A program made the translations under genes and the position numbers. A DNA stretch of 64,000 bases from Adineta steineri (Eukaryota; Rotifera; Eurotatoria; Adinetida; Adinetidae), in the NCBI GenBank assembly GCA_905250115.1, contig CAJNOI010000010.1:85847-149846 (forward strand). Reading direction: 5' to 3'. Positions within the stretch are counted from its first letter, which is position 1, and every line of letters starts with the position of its first letter. Positions 23,728-33,487 of the stretch are shown here, piece by piece. The notes below the pieces were generated by a model that saw only the letters and a program-made list of their open reading frames with translations, was not told the origin of the DNA and searched no databases.

Positions 23728-26454
23728 ATGGTAGATCAAACTGTCGCCAACTTCCTTACATTACCGGTAGAGCTTGTCTACCGAATTCTGGATCATCAGT
23801 CTGATCTCGCACTTATATGTTCAATAAGAAATATATGCCAACGATTGAAGAAGATTTTAGATAGTTATCATAGATATCAGGTAAAAATTTTTCTATCATG
23901 ATAGTTTAGCTTTTACCTATTGAGTCCAATATAACATACGTGAATAAACTATTTCCTACTCAAACGAATTCATTACCTATCCCGTTCTCCCCAAACATTC
24001 CTTTTTTCTATTATTACAATATGAAAGTAGGCATGATATCATAAATATACAATGTTTAGATAAGAACGAAGAAAAGGAATAAAACATTGTTGTTTGATTT
24101 TTACGTATATCTGAACACTTTCTGTTTAAATACTATTTCGATAATAAAAATTAACTTTCGAAAGAAATTAACCGTCAATAAACTAGTTTATCTTGTTATA
24201 AATAACGTCCTCAAAATTTTCATGAGAAATACCTCTAACAAATACTTCTTTAAGAGCATGCGTGATTGTGACTAAACACGATGGTGGATGTAGATGAAGA
24301 GTAGACTCACTTACAAATATATCCACATTCTCATCCAATCACATTATTCACACCCATACTATCAAGATGGAATATTTCTTTAAGGAATATTAATTCTAAA
24401 GATATCCTTTTTCCGAAATAATTGCATGAAACGGATTTCATCTAAATACACTTTCTCTAGGACAAAATTCGAGAATAACTCGTCAGTGATATTTTTTATA
24501 TGAAGTTTTAGTACGCATTCGTCTTCTACTTAAAATGAGTCTAACATTATGCAATGAATGGTTCGAATTTTCATTCCGTATAAATCAGTGTTGCTTCATG
24601 AATATAACCGTATGGTGGCATCAAAAGCAACTACCAAAATCAATATATATTCTCACTTATATAATTCGTGCACATCAATAAGACATAGTTCGATAGCTCA
24701 TACATGATTCTAATACAAAACACATATCGAGTCAGAATAACGAACATGAAAGAAAACTGTCCACTAATTACTGATAAAAAATATCTTCTGTCACACCTAT
24801 AGAATACTAGCAAGCGCTGCACCATACTTTACTACGCTGTAAACCATTTACTGCAACACATTGCTAATTGGGCACACAATACTGCTCTTTATAATTATTT
24901 TCCATGGGAATAACCTAGAAACTATTTCTCATTAACTAAAAATTTTTCCTTCTTCCAGAAACATTTAGAAACTACAGCAACGCGTAGATAAGACATTTCT
25001 ATCCCTAGTTAATCCATGGTAACTTCTTTTCCGTCCAGATCGTCACAAAACATCCTTCCACACTAAGGAGCATATAAAATCCTTAAAATAGTCAAATTCG
25101 TAGCCATCGTCTCCAGGGTGGGTTCAGAATAACATTCATTTCACTGATATAACGCTAACTAACACCGACCAATTGTTTTGTCTTTTCATCTGTACCATGT
25201 TTTTACCTCCTCTTTGTCATTTAGACAATAACCACATTACATCTCTCCAAGAATCAAATCAGAGATGTTGGAGCACAATCTTTGGGTGATGCATTACAAT
25301 ACAATACAGTAAATATCATCCTCTCTTTATCTATAGAATGTCTTTGCCTTCACTTCTCCATCTAGACACTAACCACATTACATCTCTACAAAAACTTTAT
25401 CAGAGATACTGGAGCACAATCTTTGGGCGATGTACTACAACGCAACATCGTAACTCTCGTTCTTTCTTTATCTATCCTTTGTCTTTACCTCCACTTTTCC
25501 GTCTAGACACTCACCACACTAGATCTCGGAAATAATTATATCGGCGATGTTGGAGCACGATATTTGGGCGATGTACTACAACATAACACAGTAACTTTCA
25601 TTTTCACTTCATCTGTGGCATGTCTTTGCCTCCACTTTTCCATCTAGACACTAACCACATTACATCTCTCCAAAAATGATATCAGAGATGCTGGAGCACA
25701 ATCTTTGGGTGTTGCGTTAAAATACAATACAGTAACTGTCATTGTTTCTTTATCTGAACCATGCGTTTTCTTACACGTTTTCATCTAGACACTCACCACA
25801 CTAGATCTCGGAAATAATCACATCGGAGATGCTGGAGCACAATCTATGGGCGTTGCGTTAAAACATAATACAGTAACTGTTATTGTTTCTTTATCTAAAC
25901 TATGTGTTTACCTCCACTTTTTCATCTAGACAATAACCACATTACATCTCTCCAAGAACCAAATCGGAATTGTTGGAGCACGATCTTTGGGCGATGGATT
26001 ACAACACAACACAGTAACTCCCATTCTCTCTTTTTCTAAACTAAATCTTCACCTCCGCTTTTCCATCTAGACATTAACTGAATTAGATCTAAGCGAAAAT
26101 GAAATCGGAGATATTGGAGCGCAATATTTGGGTCATGGATTACAACACAACACAGTAACTTTCAATCTCTCTTCACCTAAACCATGTGTTTATCTCAACT
26201 TTCTCATCTAGATGCTCGCCACACTATATCTCTGGAGGAATCAGATCGAATGGATTGGAGAGCGATATTTCGCTGATGCATTGCAACGCAACAAGGTAAA
26301 CCTGAGCCTCTCTTTAGCTGTTCCATGTTTTTGTATCCACTGTTTCGTCTAGACATTGACGACGCTAGGACTTTGGGAAAATGGGATAGGGTATAGTGCA
26401 ATGGATGTAATCAATAAGTTACTTGAACGGAATAAAAGAGGAACAAAACCATGA
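23728..26454 (+). CDS. F-box-like / leucine-rich-repeat protein, nine RI-type LRRs
   Basis: Exon 1 (23728-23880, 51 codons, phase 0) encodes an F-box-like start with FLTLPVELVYRILD, then LICSIRNICQRL. After a 1344-bp intron come eight 84-bp phase-0 exons (starting 25225, 25366, 25507, 25648, 25789, 25930, 26071, 26212) and a last exon 26353-26454 ending in TGA. Each 84-bp exon is one 28-residue ribonuclease-inhibitor LRR of the type TLTTLxLxxNxIxDxGAQ. The predicted product is 308 aa, in frame at every junction. An F-box-like start plus RI-type LRRs suggests a scaffold or ubiquitin-ligase adaptor; the substrate is unknown. The LRR portion is certain. That the first exon belongs to it is inferred from matching phase and domain logic. 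Confidence 0.8.
25225..26454 (+). repeat. Tandem array of nine 141-bp exon+intron units
   Basis: Unit starts at 25225, 25366, 25507, 25648, 25789, 25930, 26071, 26212 and 26353 are spaced by exactly 141 bp. Every unit is an 84-bp LRR exon followed by a 57-bp intron; the last exon is extended to the stop. The introns are homologous too: GTAA start, a conserved TTTATCT-like middle, a CTTTTCCATCTAG-like end. The intron preceding unit 1 keeps the same right-hand 50 bp. Confidence 0.95.
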
Positions 26455-27803
26455 ATGGTCATATTAAATGTAATTGGAGGATAAATAAATCGGTTGTAAT
26501 GATTATGGGAGTGCTTCTTTTTATAATTTTGACAGAAACGGAAAATAAAACTGCTTATTTTCAAATTCAACGTGTATTGTGGTCAAGGGGAAAAAAGCAA
26601 TACTTCCGTACTCTCCTATACTTCCATCGTACTTCAAAAACGTTGTGAAGTAGATGACGTTAAAACAGACTAAAATTCAATTAAACATACGACAAAGCGA
26701 TATTTTTCTAAAGTTTGTATGAATAATAATGAGACAATATTGTAATAGTTTTCAGCTATCCAATGTCTATTCAGCAAACTGCCTAATACTACTATTTATG
26801 TAACATGATTAATAACTTTTCATCATATATTTTTATTAAATAAATTGTATGAATAATTAGTTACTCATTAAATTCTTCGCTAAAATTATTCATCATGGTA
26901 CCCGCGCAATAGAAAAAAGTTGTAATATTAATTACATGTAGTAGGCGATAAAAAAGATATTATTTTATTAGAAAATAATAAATTATTAAAAAAAAGGAAG
27001 TGAAAAACCATGTTAAGAATTAAATATCCTAACTTTAAAAAGATCATATCTTACTGAAATAAAGTATTTAATCGATGAAATCCGTATTCAAATATATTTT
27101 ATTTTGAAAAAAATGAGAAAACATTTCGAGTTAATATAGCTTAGTGGTATATATGAATGACTTCTGATTACTGCTTCATCTACTAAAATCTGATCGTCAT
27201 CGCGTAAGGTAAAACTCAATCCATTTACCGAAGTAGGCTAAAACCATCGAGAGGTGTTGTTAATGGCGACTCAGTTCACATCTGAGATGGATTATCATAT
27301 ATTTTTCAAAATATTTAGGTTTTATATGGAACACGTTCAGACGCTTCTAATGTTTCAGCGGGAACGCATTTAAACGCAAGTCAAATTATGAACACATTCA
27401 TGAGCGTTTCTAAAATAAATCGCATATAAACGCTTCGTTTGTTTCACTGGAGACGCGTTCGCTTTTAGCGTTTCGTACGCAAATCAAACGCGTTTCAGTC
27501 GTATTTTGAGATAAAAAAACATTTACATAAATAGCATGTATAAATGGGGCCTTGTCTGATTTTTCTTTCGCGACATATTGAAAATACAAGGTGAAAAAAT
27601 GTGATTTCGTCACGCTTGAACAAGTCGATTATCTATTTACGTTTGGTTTGTTTAGTGACGCCCTCTTCTTTGCTTTAGTTTTCATTTGATAAGGTGTATT
27701 CAATCTATTACTCATCACCCAAATACTTATATAGAATCAAGTGGTAAACATTGACAAGCAAAAAGAAACAAAAGAACTTGATCAAATAAATAACAACTAA
27801 TCC
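26455..27803. other. Intergenic with a GC-motif cluster
   Basis: No supported gene. From about 27331 to 27507 the AT-rich background is interrupted by a cluster of AACGC/GCGTT motifs (for example ACGCTT, GAACGC, AAACGC, GAGCGTTTC, AGACGCGTTC, AAACGCGTTT). It could be regulatory or a degenerate repeat. Confidence 0.45.
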
Positions 27804-30376
27804 ATGTCACTAATTCCAAATTCCTGGCGTTGGCAACAATTAAAATTAGCAATAACATGTTTTTTATGTTTAATACCCATTATATTTTTCTTTTTATTTA
27901 ATTTTTATTTATCATTAATATTCATTATTCTTTGGTCTATATTTATTATAAAAAATGCTTATTTTCTTCCAAGTAATCTGAGTATATTATATGCAAGGTA
28001 AGAATAGATTTTTTAATTAAGAAATCAAAATCAAAATTATTTTATTAGATTTTTCTTTGAGTACTTATTTGAAACACCTCAATTATTATCTCAACTTCGA
28101 CCACTGTTTGTATTCTTTTTAAATATTTTGAATAAAAAATATATTCATTATTTTTCTCTATAGTGGTTTGGATTTATTTAATACTCAATTAAATAATTAT
28201 TCAGTTGCATACAAAGAATATGAAAATAAATATATGAAAACACAATTACATTATCTTCAATCATTTAAAAATAAAAAAATGTCAGTTAATGAAAGAGAAT
28301 CGTATGAAGTTATGGAATATTTTATGAACATAAATGCAAAAAGAGAAAACAGTAACGAGTTTTCTTATCATGGTTATTTAATAAATCAAAAGATGGGTGC
28401 TCAATTAGAAATAATATCAACTATTACAAAATTTCATCGAATATTAAAACTAAATGATGCTGAAGCTTATCTTATTCGTGTAAAATATTTTATTTAAGCT
28501 CTAATTTAAATATCGAGTAATTTTTGCAGAATGCTAAGTAAAAAGCTTTTGATCTTCGTCCCCGTTTTCCTAGGTGCTTTGCAAAGCTTAAATCGAGGTT
28601 GTTCATTGTATCATACATTTTTTTCCTTGTCTATAGGTACAAAGAATATCTAATGCATTTGATCAATTTATTGAACAACAAATAGAACGGCGCCGTAGAA
28701 ATATTCAAACACCACGATTTATTCTTCAAAAAGCTATTACTGGACTTGAAGCATTTCGTGAACAATTGAAAAATGAACCAGATCAAAGGTGAAGCAGCTA
28801 ATATGTTTTTTTCTGTAGAGATAATTCAAGGATTTCATTTATTTTTAGTCCTTTGGTTATTGCTTTTATTAATAAACTCAATGACAAGATTTGCTCAGTA
28901 AATATTCTAGTTAAATAATACTTCTATAGATCTATTTGTCATTTTTAGAAAGAAAAACAAAATGATTTAATAAATCGTTTATTGCAAATTCTTAAAATAA
29001 ATGTTAGTCCAGCTTACGATCGTTTATTAAATATTCTTTATGAAGATTTATCAAATGCAAAAACAGAACATGGTGTTTGGAAATTACCTAATGGAGATAA
29101 ATATTATCAATTATGTTTAGAATATCATACAACAACAACTATGAGTGCAGAAAATATTCATGAACTAGGAAAAAAACATGTTGAAAGAATTCAAAATGAA
29201 ATGAGAAAGTAAAATATCTTTTCGAGGATCTGGATATATACATTTCTGCATATTTTTACTTTTATAGCATTTTAAAAGAAAAACAAATTGAAACTTGGCA
29301 TGATTTTCGAACAAGTATTATTAGTTTTGAACATAATATTGATCAAAAATATGAAAATATTGAAGAAAATCGAACAAAAATTATGGATGATTATACTAAA
29401 ATAATTGAAAATATTGATAATGAAATGCATAAATATTTTTCATCTGCATGTCGTCCAGCAAAAAAATGTGTAGTTGAACGTGTACCACAAATTAAAGAAG
29501 CCTCATCACCACTTGCTTATTATTATCCAGAATCGCTTGATGGTAAAACACCAGGAACATTTTATGTAAATCTTCGTAATATTGATGAAATTATTAAGTT
29601 TAAAATGAATACAATAGCTTATCATGAAGCTGTTCCAGGTCATCATTTTCAAGTAAATTTAATCGTTTGGATAATATTTGTTTTTTCATTATTAAATATC
29701 TTATATAGATGAGTATTGCTCAATCACTTAAACATTTACCGGTCTTTCGTCGTGAGATTCCATTTACTGCTTATGCGGAAGGATGGGCATTATATACAGA
29801 ACAATTAGCAGCAGAAGAAGGTTTTCATCAATCATGGTATAGTTATCTTGGATATCTTGATTATCAACTTTTACGATCTTGCCGGTATGACTATTTATAG
29901 AAACTTCGTTTATTTGTTTATTAATAATGTGTCTTTTAATCTTAGACTTGTTGTTGATACTGGTATTCATTGGAAAAGATGGTCTCGTGAACAAACTATT
30001 GATTATATGGTATAGAATTTTATTGAAAATACTATTTTTTAGAATTTATAGTTAACGTTTAGACGGAAAATACGTGTATGAACAAGGAAGATATTATTAC
30101 AGAAGTTGAACGATATTTTATAAATCCTGGACAAGCTTGTTCTTATATGATTGGTTGTCAAACAATTTTATCATTACGAGAAAAAGCACAATTAGCCCTT
30201 GGTGATAAATTTGACTTGAAGAAATTTCATGATGGTATAAAAAAAATAATTTATATAATTTATTAAACTAATTGTTCATTTTTCTTTTAGCGGTTTTGCT
30301 ACATGGTTCATTACCGTTAAATGTACTCGAAAATATAATCGATGAGTACATTAAAGAACAACGCAAAGATATGTGA
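27804..30376 (+). CDS. DUF885-family putative metallohydrolase with N-terminal membrane anchor
   Basis: Starts at ATG 27804. Residues 12-55 are strongly hydrophobic (signal-anchor or two close membrane segments). The next exons give [34 protein letters not shown] (end of an exon at about 28479), [31 protein letters not shown] and [20 protein letters not shown], as in DUF885 proteins. The putative active-site motif [12 protein letters not shown] lies at about 29620-29652, followed by [18 protein letters not shown]. The final exons carry [13 protein letters not shown] and end YIKEQRKDM with TGA at 30374. The HExxxxHH arrangement suggests a zinc hydrolase/peptidase; the substrate is unknown. DUF885 proteins are common in bacteria, so bacterial ancestry is possible, but the gene is fully intronised. 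Its last third is duplicated inverted at 16375-17147. Confidence 0.88.
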
Positions 30377-30825
30377 TAAACATTTTTTCATTTTTTTTTA
30401 TTTTAAATGTAGTAACTTAGCTTTTATACCGTAGGCTTTTAAGTATAAACGTTAATATAGTTTTTAGTTTAAATCTTAACCGTAGAATTAATCAATAAAA
30501 AATTATGTGATTTATTGCGGGAGGTATGATAAAAAAAAGAATACACAACTAAATTACTTAATTTTAACGACATGATATCTGAGAGTAGGGTGTGAGTAAA
30601 AAAACTCCAAATCCTTGTGAATGAAGAAGTGAGTTAATTTTGTATGATCACTATATTGTTTTGTATTATAAGTTATTCAGAAGATATATTTTCAAAATCT
30701 TTTCATTTACAGTACTTTATAAGAACAATTCAAATATATGTATCGTGCTCGATTCTATTCCGAAGTTCTTTGTAAACTAACGCAAAAAACCATAAATAAT
30801 TAATCTCTGACATGAATAATATAGC
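29807..30825 (+). repeat. Inverted duplicate, copy 2
   Basis: Counterpart of 16375-17147. Homology continues about 450 bp past the stop codon. Copy 2 carries extra blocks of roughly 110 bp (around 30510-30655, including a half hairpin) and roughly 85 bp (around 30690-30780) that are absent from copy 1. Confidence 0.85.
30588..30596. repeat. Half copy of the telomere-like hairpin (element E)
   Basis: GGGTGTGAG followed by CTCCAAATCC about 11 bp on. It resembles one arm plus part of the core and has no opposite arm. It lies inside a block absent from the other duplicate copy. Confidence 0.4.
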
Positions 30826-30847
30826 CAAGAAATATTTTTGTTTGGTA

Positions 30848-30907
30848 GGGTGTGGATGTAAGCCTTCGTGTTCTTCTCATTCATAATCGATACCCACACT
30901 CATACCC
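30848..30907. repeat. Telomere-like hairpin element D
   Basis: Left arm GGGTGTGGATGT (30848-30859), right arm ACCCACACTCATACCC ending at 30907. The interior differs from that of A-C, so it is a diverged member or a separate subtype. Confidence 0.65.
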
Positions 30908-32043
30908 TTAGATAAAATCTAATCTCTTCCGATACTTATGTATGGACACTAGAAATTATTCATCGAAGCCGAGAATCTTCAACAAGAAACCATCAGGCGT
31001 CGTTCCTTTAGCAGGAAAAAATCATGTTGACAACAGCTGTTACACTGCGAATGCACATCTATTTGCACTCGCTTCAAGAAGTACTTAGATACAGCAAACA
31101 AACTGTTTTCTCAGATTTTGCGTCACGTTTTGTTTCTTCGAAAAAATCTTTGATTCACCAAGAATTCTTCGAAGTTGCCCACTTGAATCGATTGTCGACG
31201 AAGTAAGTGAATAAAGAATGAAGCATTGCATCTCATTTCGTTCTGTCGACGAAAATGCAGTTGCTTTCGTAAACATTTCAAGTATTTAAAATGCAGTGAA
31301 AAAGTAGAATAGAAACTACACATTCGATTCAATCAATTTTATTCAACCAGCAAGGTGAACGGGAAAAGGATTGAGAAGTTCGTCTGCAAATATACATTAA
31401 CCTTTCCTACTAGTATAACTAATTTGTTTCATGTAGCAGGTCGCCAGTATGCTCCAGATTTTCTTTGAAACCTCTTTGTTGACTATGCGTATATACCAGC
31501 TTACTGTGGGATCGCACGTGTGATCTTCGGTATCTGGAACATTATATCCTATTCTGCTGATTACTGCAGCAGTTGTAGAATTCAGAATTTTGGGAACTTA
31601 TGTATTTTTCGGTTTTCAGTTTTGTTGAGTATCTATGGAGCGATTCTTTCAAACAGCTCTCAGATAGGAAAATCTGCTAATATGGTACTCTAAGAGAAAA
31701 AGGTATTTTACCGAGCGTTTCAAAAATGTTCTCTTAGGTGTGAAGAATTTTAATAGAGGGTTTTCAGATTCACGAAACCTCTAATGATCTTTAAGCGGGG
31801 CAAACATTTCGAACTTTCTCATACGAAACACCATCCTCCCCCTGGTTTTGATTACACGGATAACAGAAAATCAGAAATCTTTAAAATATTCAATAGCCTC
31901 TTTTTGTTGAAACATCCAATATATGAGAGATCACTCGCTCTAAACTTCATTTATATTAATCTTTGCCTTAGAACATTCATTAAAGATTAAACTTCTGTAC
32001 AAGATCAACACTTTCAACTATCTACAATTCAGTTGTTAATAAT
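30908..32043. other. Intergenic, upstream of the four-span membrane protein
   Basis: Mixed composition with slightly higher GC than elsewhere. Several 60-70-codon frames on both strands overlap each other and look like chance. No gene supported. Confidence 0.45.
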
Positions 32044-32574
32044 ATGGGCGCTCTGAGAAAATGTCTTGGCACTCTTTGGAATATAATATATCTGGTTATT
32101 CCTTTAACGGAGTTTGGTTATGGTGTTCAATACTCTGATAATGGTGTACAATGTCCCGGTGTTCAGACTATGTACCCTTGTATGATTGGCGTTGGAGTAT
32201 CTGAAGCAGTTCTTCTATTACCTCTTCTGCTTATTGCCTACCTTCGCCATACTAATTCTGGTAATACAGTACATACTACGACTACCATCACTACATATAC
32301 TGACGGTTCTACCACAACAAAACACTCTAGTTATTCATGTAGAGGTTTAACGTACGCATTGATTGTCATAATGGTTCTGGTTTCTGCTGGATTCTTTTTC
32401 ACTCTTCATGAAGTGTTTACAGTACAATCTACAATACAATTTACTAATTCCACTTCATCTACATACTGTGATCATCAATTATACAACGCGGCCTATGGGT
32501 TATTGATTGCCAGTTACTTTGTTGGCTTTTTCTTGATAATCTTTGCTATTATCATACATAAGATCAAGAAGTAA
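32044..32574 (+). CDS. Four-pass membrane protein of unknown function (176 aa)
   Basis: Intronless frame from ATG 32044 to TAA 32572-32574. Hydrophobic segments at about residues 10-27, 44-66, 100-124 and 147-172 predict four membrane spans. The loop between spans 2 and 3 is Thr/Ser-rich (TTTTITTYTDGSTTTKHSS) and that between 3 and 4 has an N-x-T/S site and a Cys. A basic tail (HKIKK) resembles a di-lysine ER-retrieval signal, which is inference. I do not recognise a family; the topology is compatible with claudin/MARVEL-like tetraspans, but the diagnostic motifs are absent. Confidence 0.65.
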   Translation: MGALRKCLGTLWNIIYLVIPLTEFGYGVQYSDNGVQCPGVQTMYPCMIGVGVSEAVLLLPLLLIAYLRHTNSGNTVHTTTTITTYTDGSTTTKHSSYSCRGLTYALIVIMVLVSAGFFFTLHEVFTVQSTIQFTNSTSSTYCDHQLYNAAYGLLIASYFVGFFLIIFAIIIHKIKK

Positions 32575-33487
32575 AAACTATCAATCGATGACTGACGCGT
32601 ATGAGTGTCAATGAGACTGTTATTCTATCGAACAAATTACGACGCATTTTAATCTCAGACAAGAGTTTTATTAAGTAACTTTATTTGAGTGTTGGTATAT
32701 AAGTGTTTGTCTTCTCTTCATTCTCTCCTACATTCACTCCCTTAATAATTTTTTGAATTAAGATCATTTGTTTTCTATCACATCTTTTACAGTCTAACTT
32801 CTTTTTAATATATTGGATCAAAGCAAATAGATTCATTTCGAATAATCCCGAACTGCAAAGATTATTGTACATATTCTTAATCTCAACGCTACAGAAATCA
32901 AACATCTCATAATCTTTTCCAGTGCAATAAGAAAGAAGGGCATGCATCAATGCAAATACTAGTTTTGAGACTTTTAGATATCAGAAAACAACGATTTTAA
33001 CAAAGTTAGAAATATAATTCGAGATTTGATTTATATGTAGCTTTGAGTCTATGTGAGAAAAGACAACCGAAACTCTTTTCTGATAGTAAATGACAGATAC
33101 TAGCGAATAAGTTGCCGGATGCTTCAATGGTCTCCTATACATGCGAAGAAACCTTTAGACAATTGACTAAATACTCATTATTGTCCCAGACCGATTATCA
33201 TTCGTACGTAGAGCATCTCAGACTGGACTTAGCTTCAGATTTGGGTAATTTATAGAATTTTAGTTAACTTCATGGGATTAGTAATCGTTCAACAAACTTT
33301 TATAAACCTAGAGTAGAGACATTGATAAATTTATTCTTCTATACAAATATAGATTTCTTGATATAACTTACTTCTCTAAATAAATAACAAAGAATATTTA
33401 ATTTTTGTCTATTAACAAAAAAAATTTCAGTACTATAAAATAACAAAGAGAGAAAAAAAGTCGATATTTTTCTATTCTAATTTTTAG
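32575..33487. other. Intergenic
   Basis: A minus-strand frame of 89 codons (32681-32950, with FDFCSVEIKNMYNN) is slightly protein-like but has no supporting context and may be a relic. Otherwise AT-rich non-coding. Confidence 0.4.

Noticed and set aside
25225..26454. Regular repeats and spacers reminiscent of a CRISPR array
   Set aside because: The repeats are 84-bp LRR-coding exons and the spacers are homologous introns with GT/AG ends in an animal gene.
26349..26648. Overlapping 65-73-codon frames on both strands at the LRR gene end
   Set aside because: They overlap the last LRR exon or its 3' flank and show no homology-like pattern.
27131..27215. tRNA-like TAGCTTAGTGG box A pattern
   Set aside because: The box A-like string is present, but no GGTTCGA-type box B, acceptor stem or cloverleaf can be formed downstream.
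31024..31332. Several 60-69-codon frames on both strands
   Set aside because: Mutually overlapping, no conserved-looking motif, no flanking splice signals. Chance frames in a slightly GC-richer patch.
32681..32950. Minus-strand frame of 89 codons with several Cys
   Set aside because: No splice-linked neighbours, no recognisable domain, and it is close to the length expected by chance. At best a relic.
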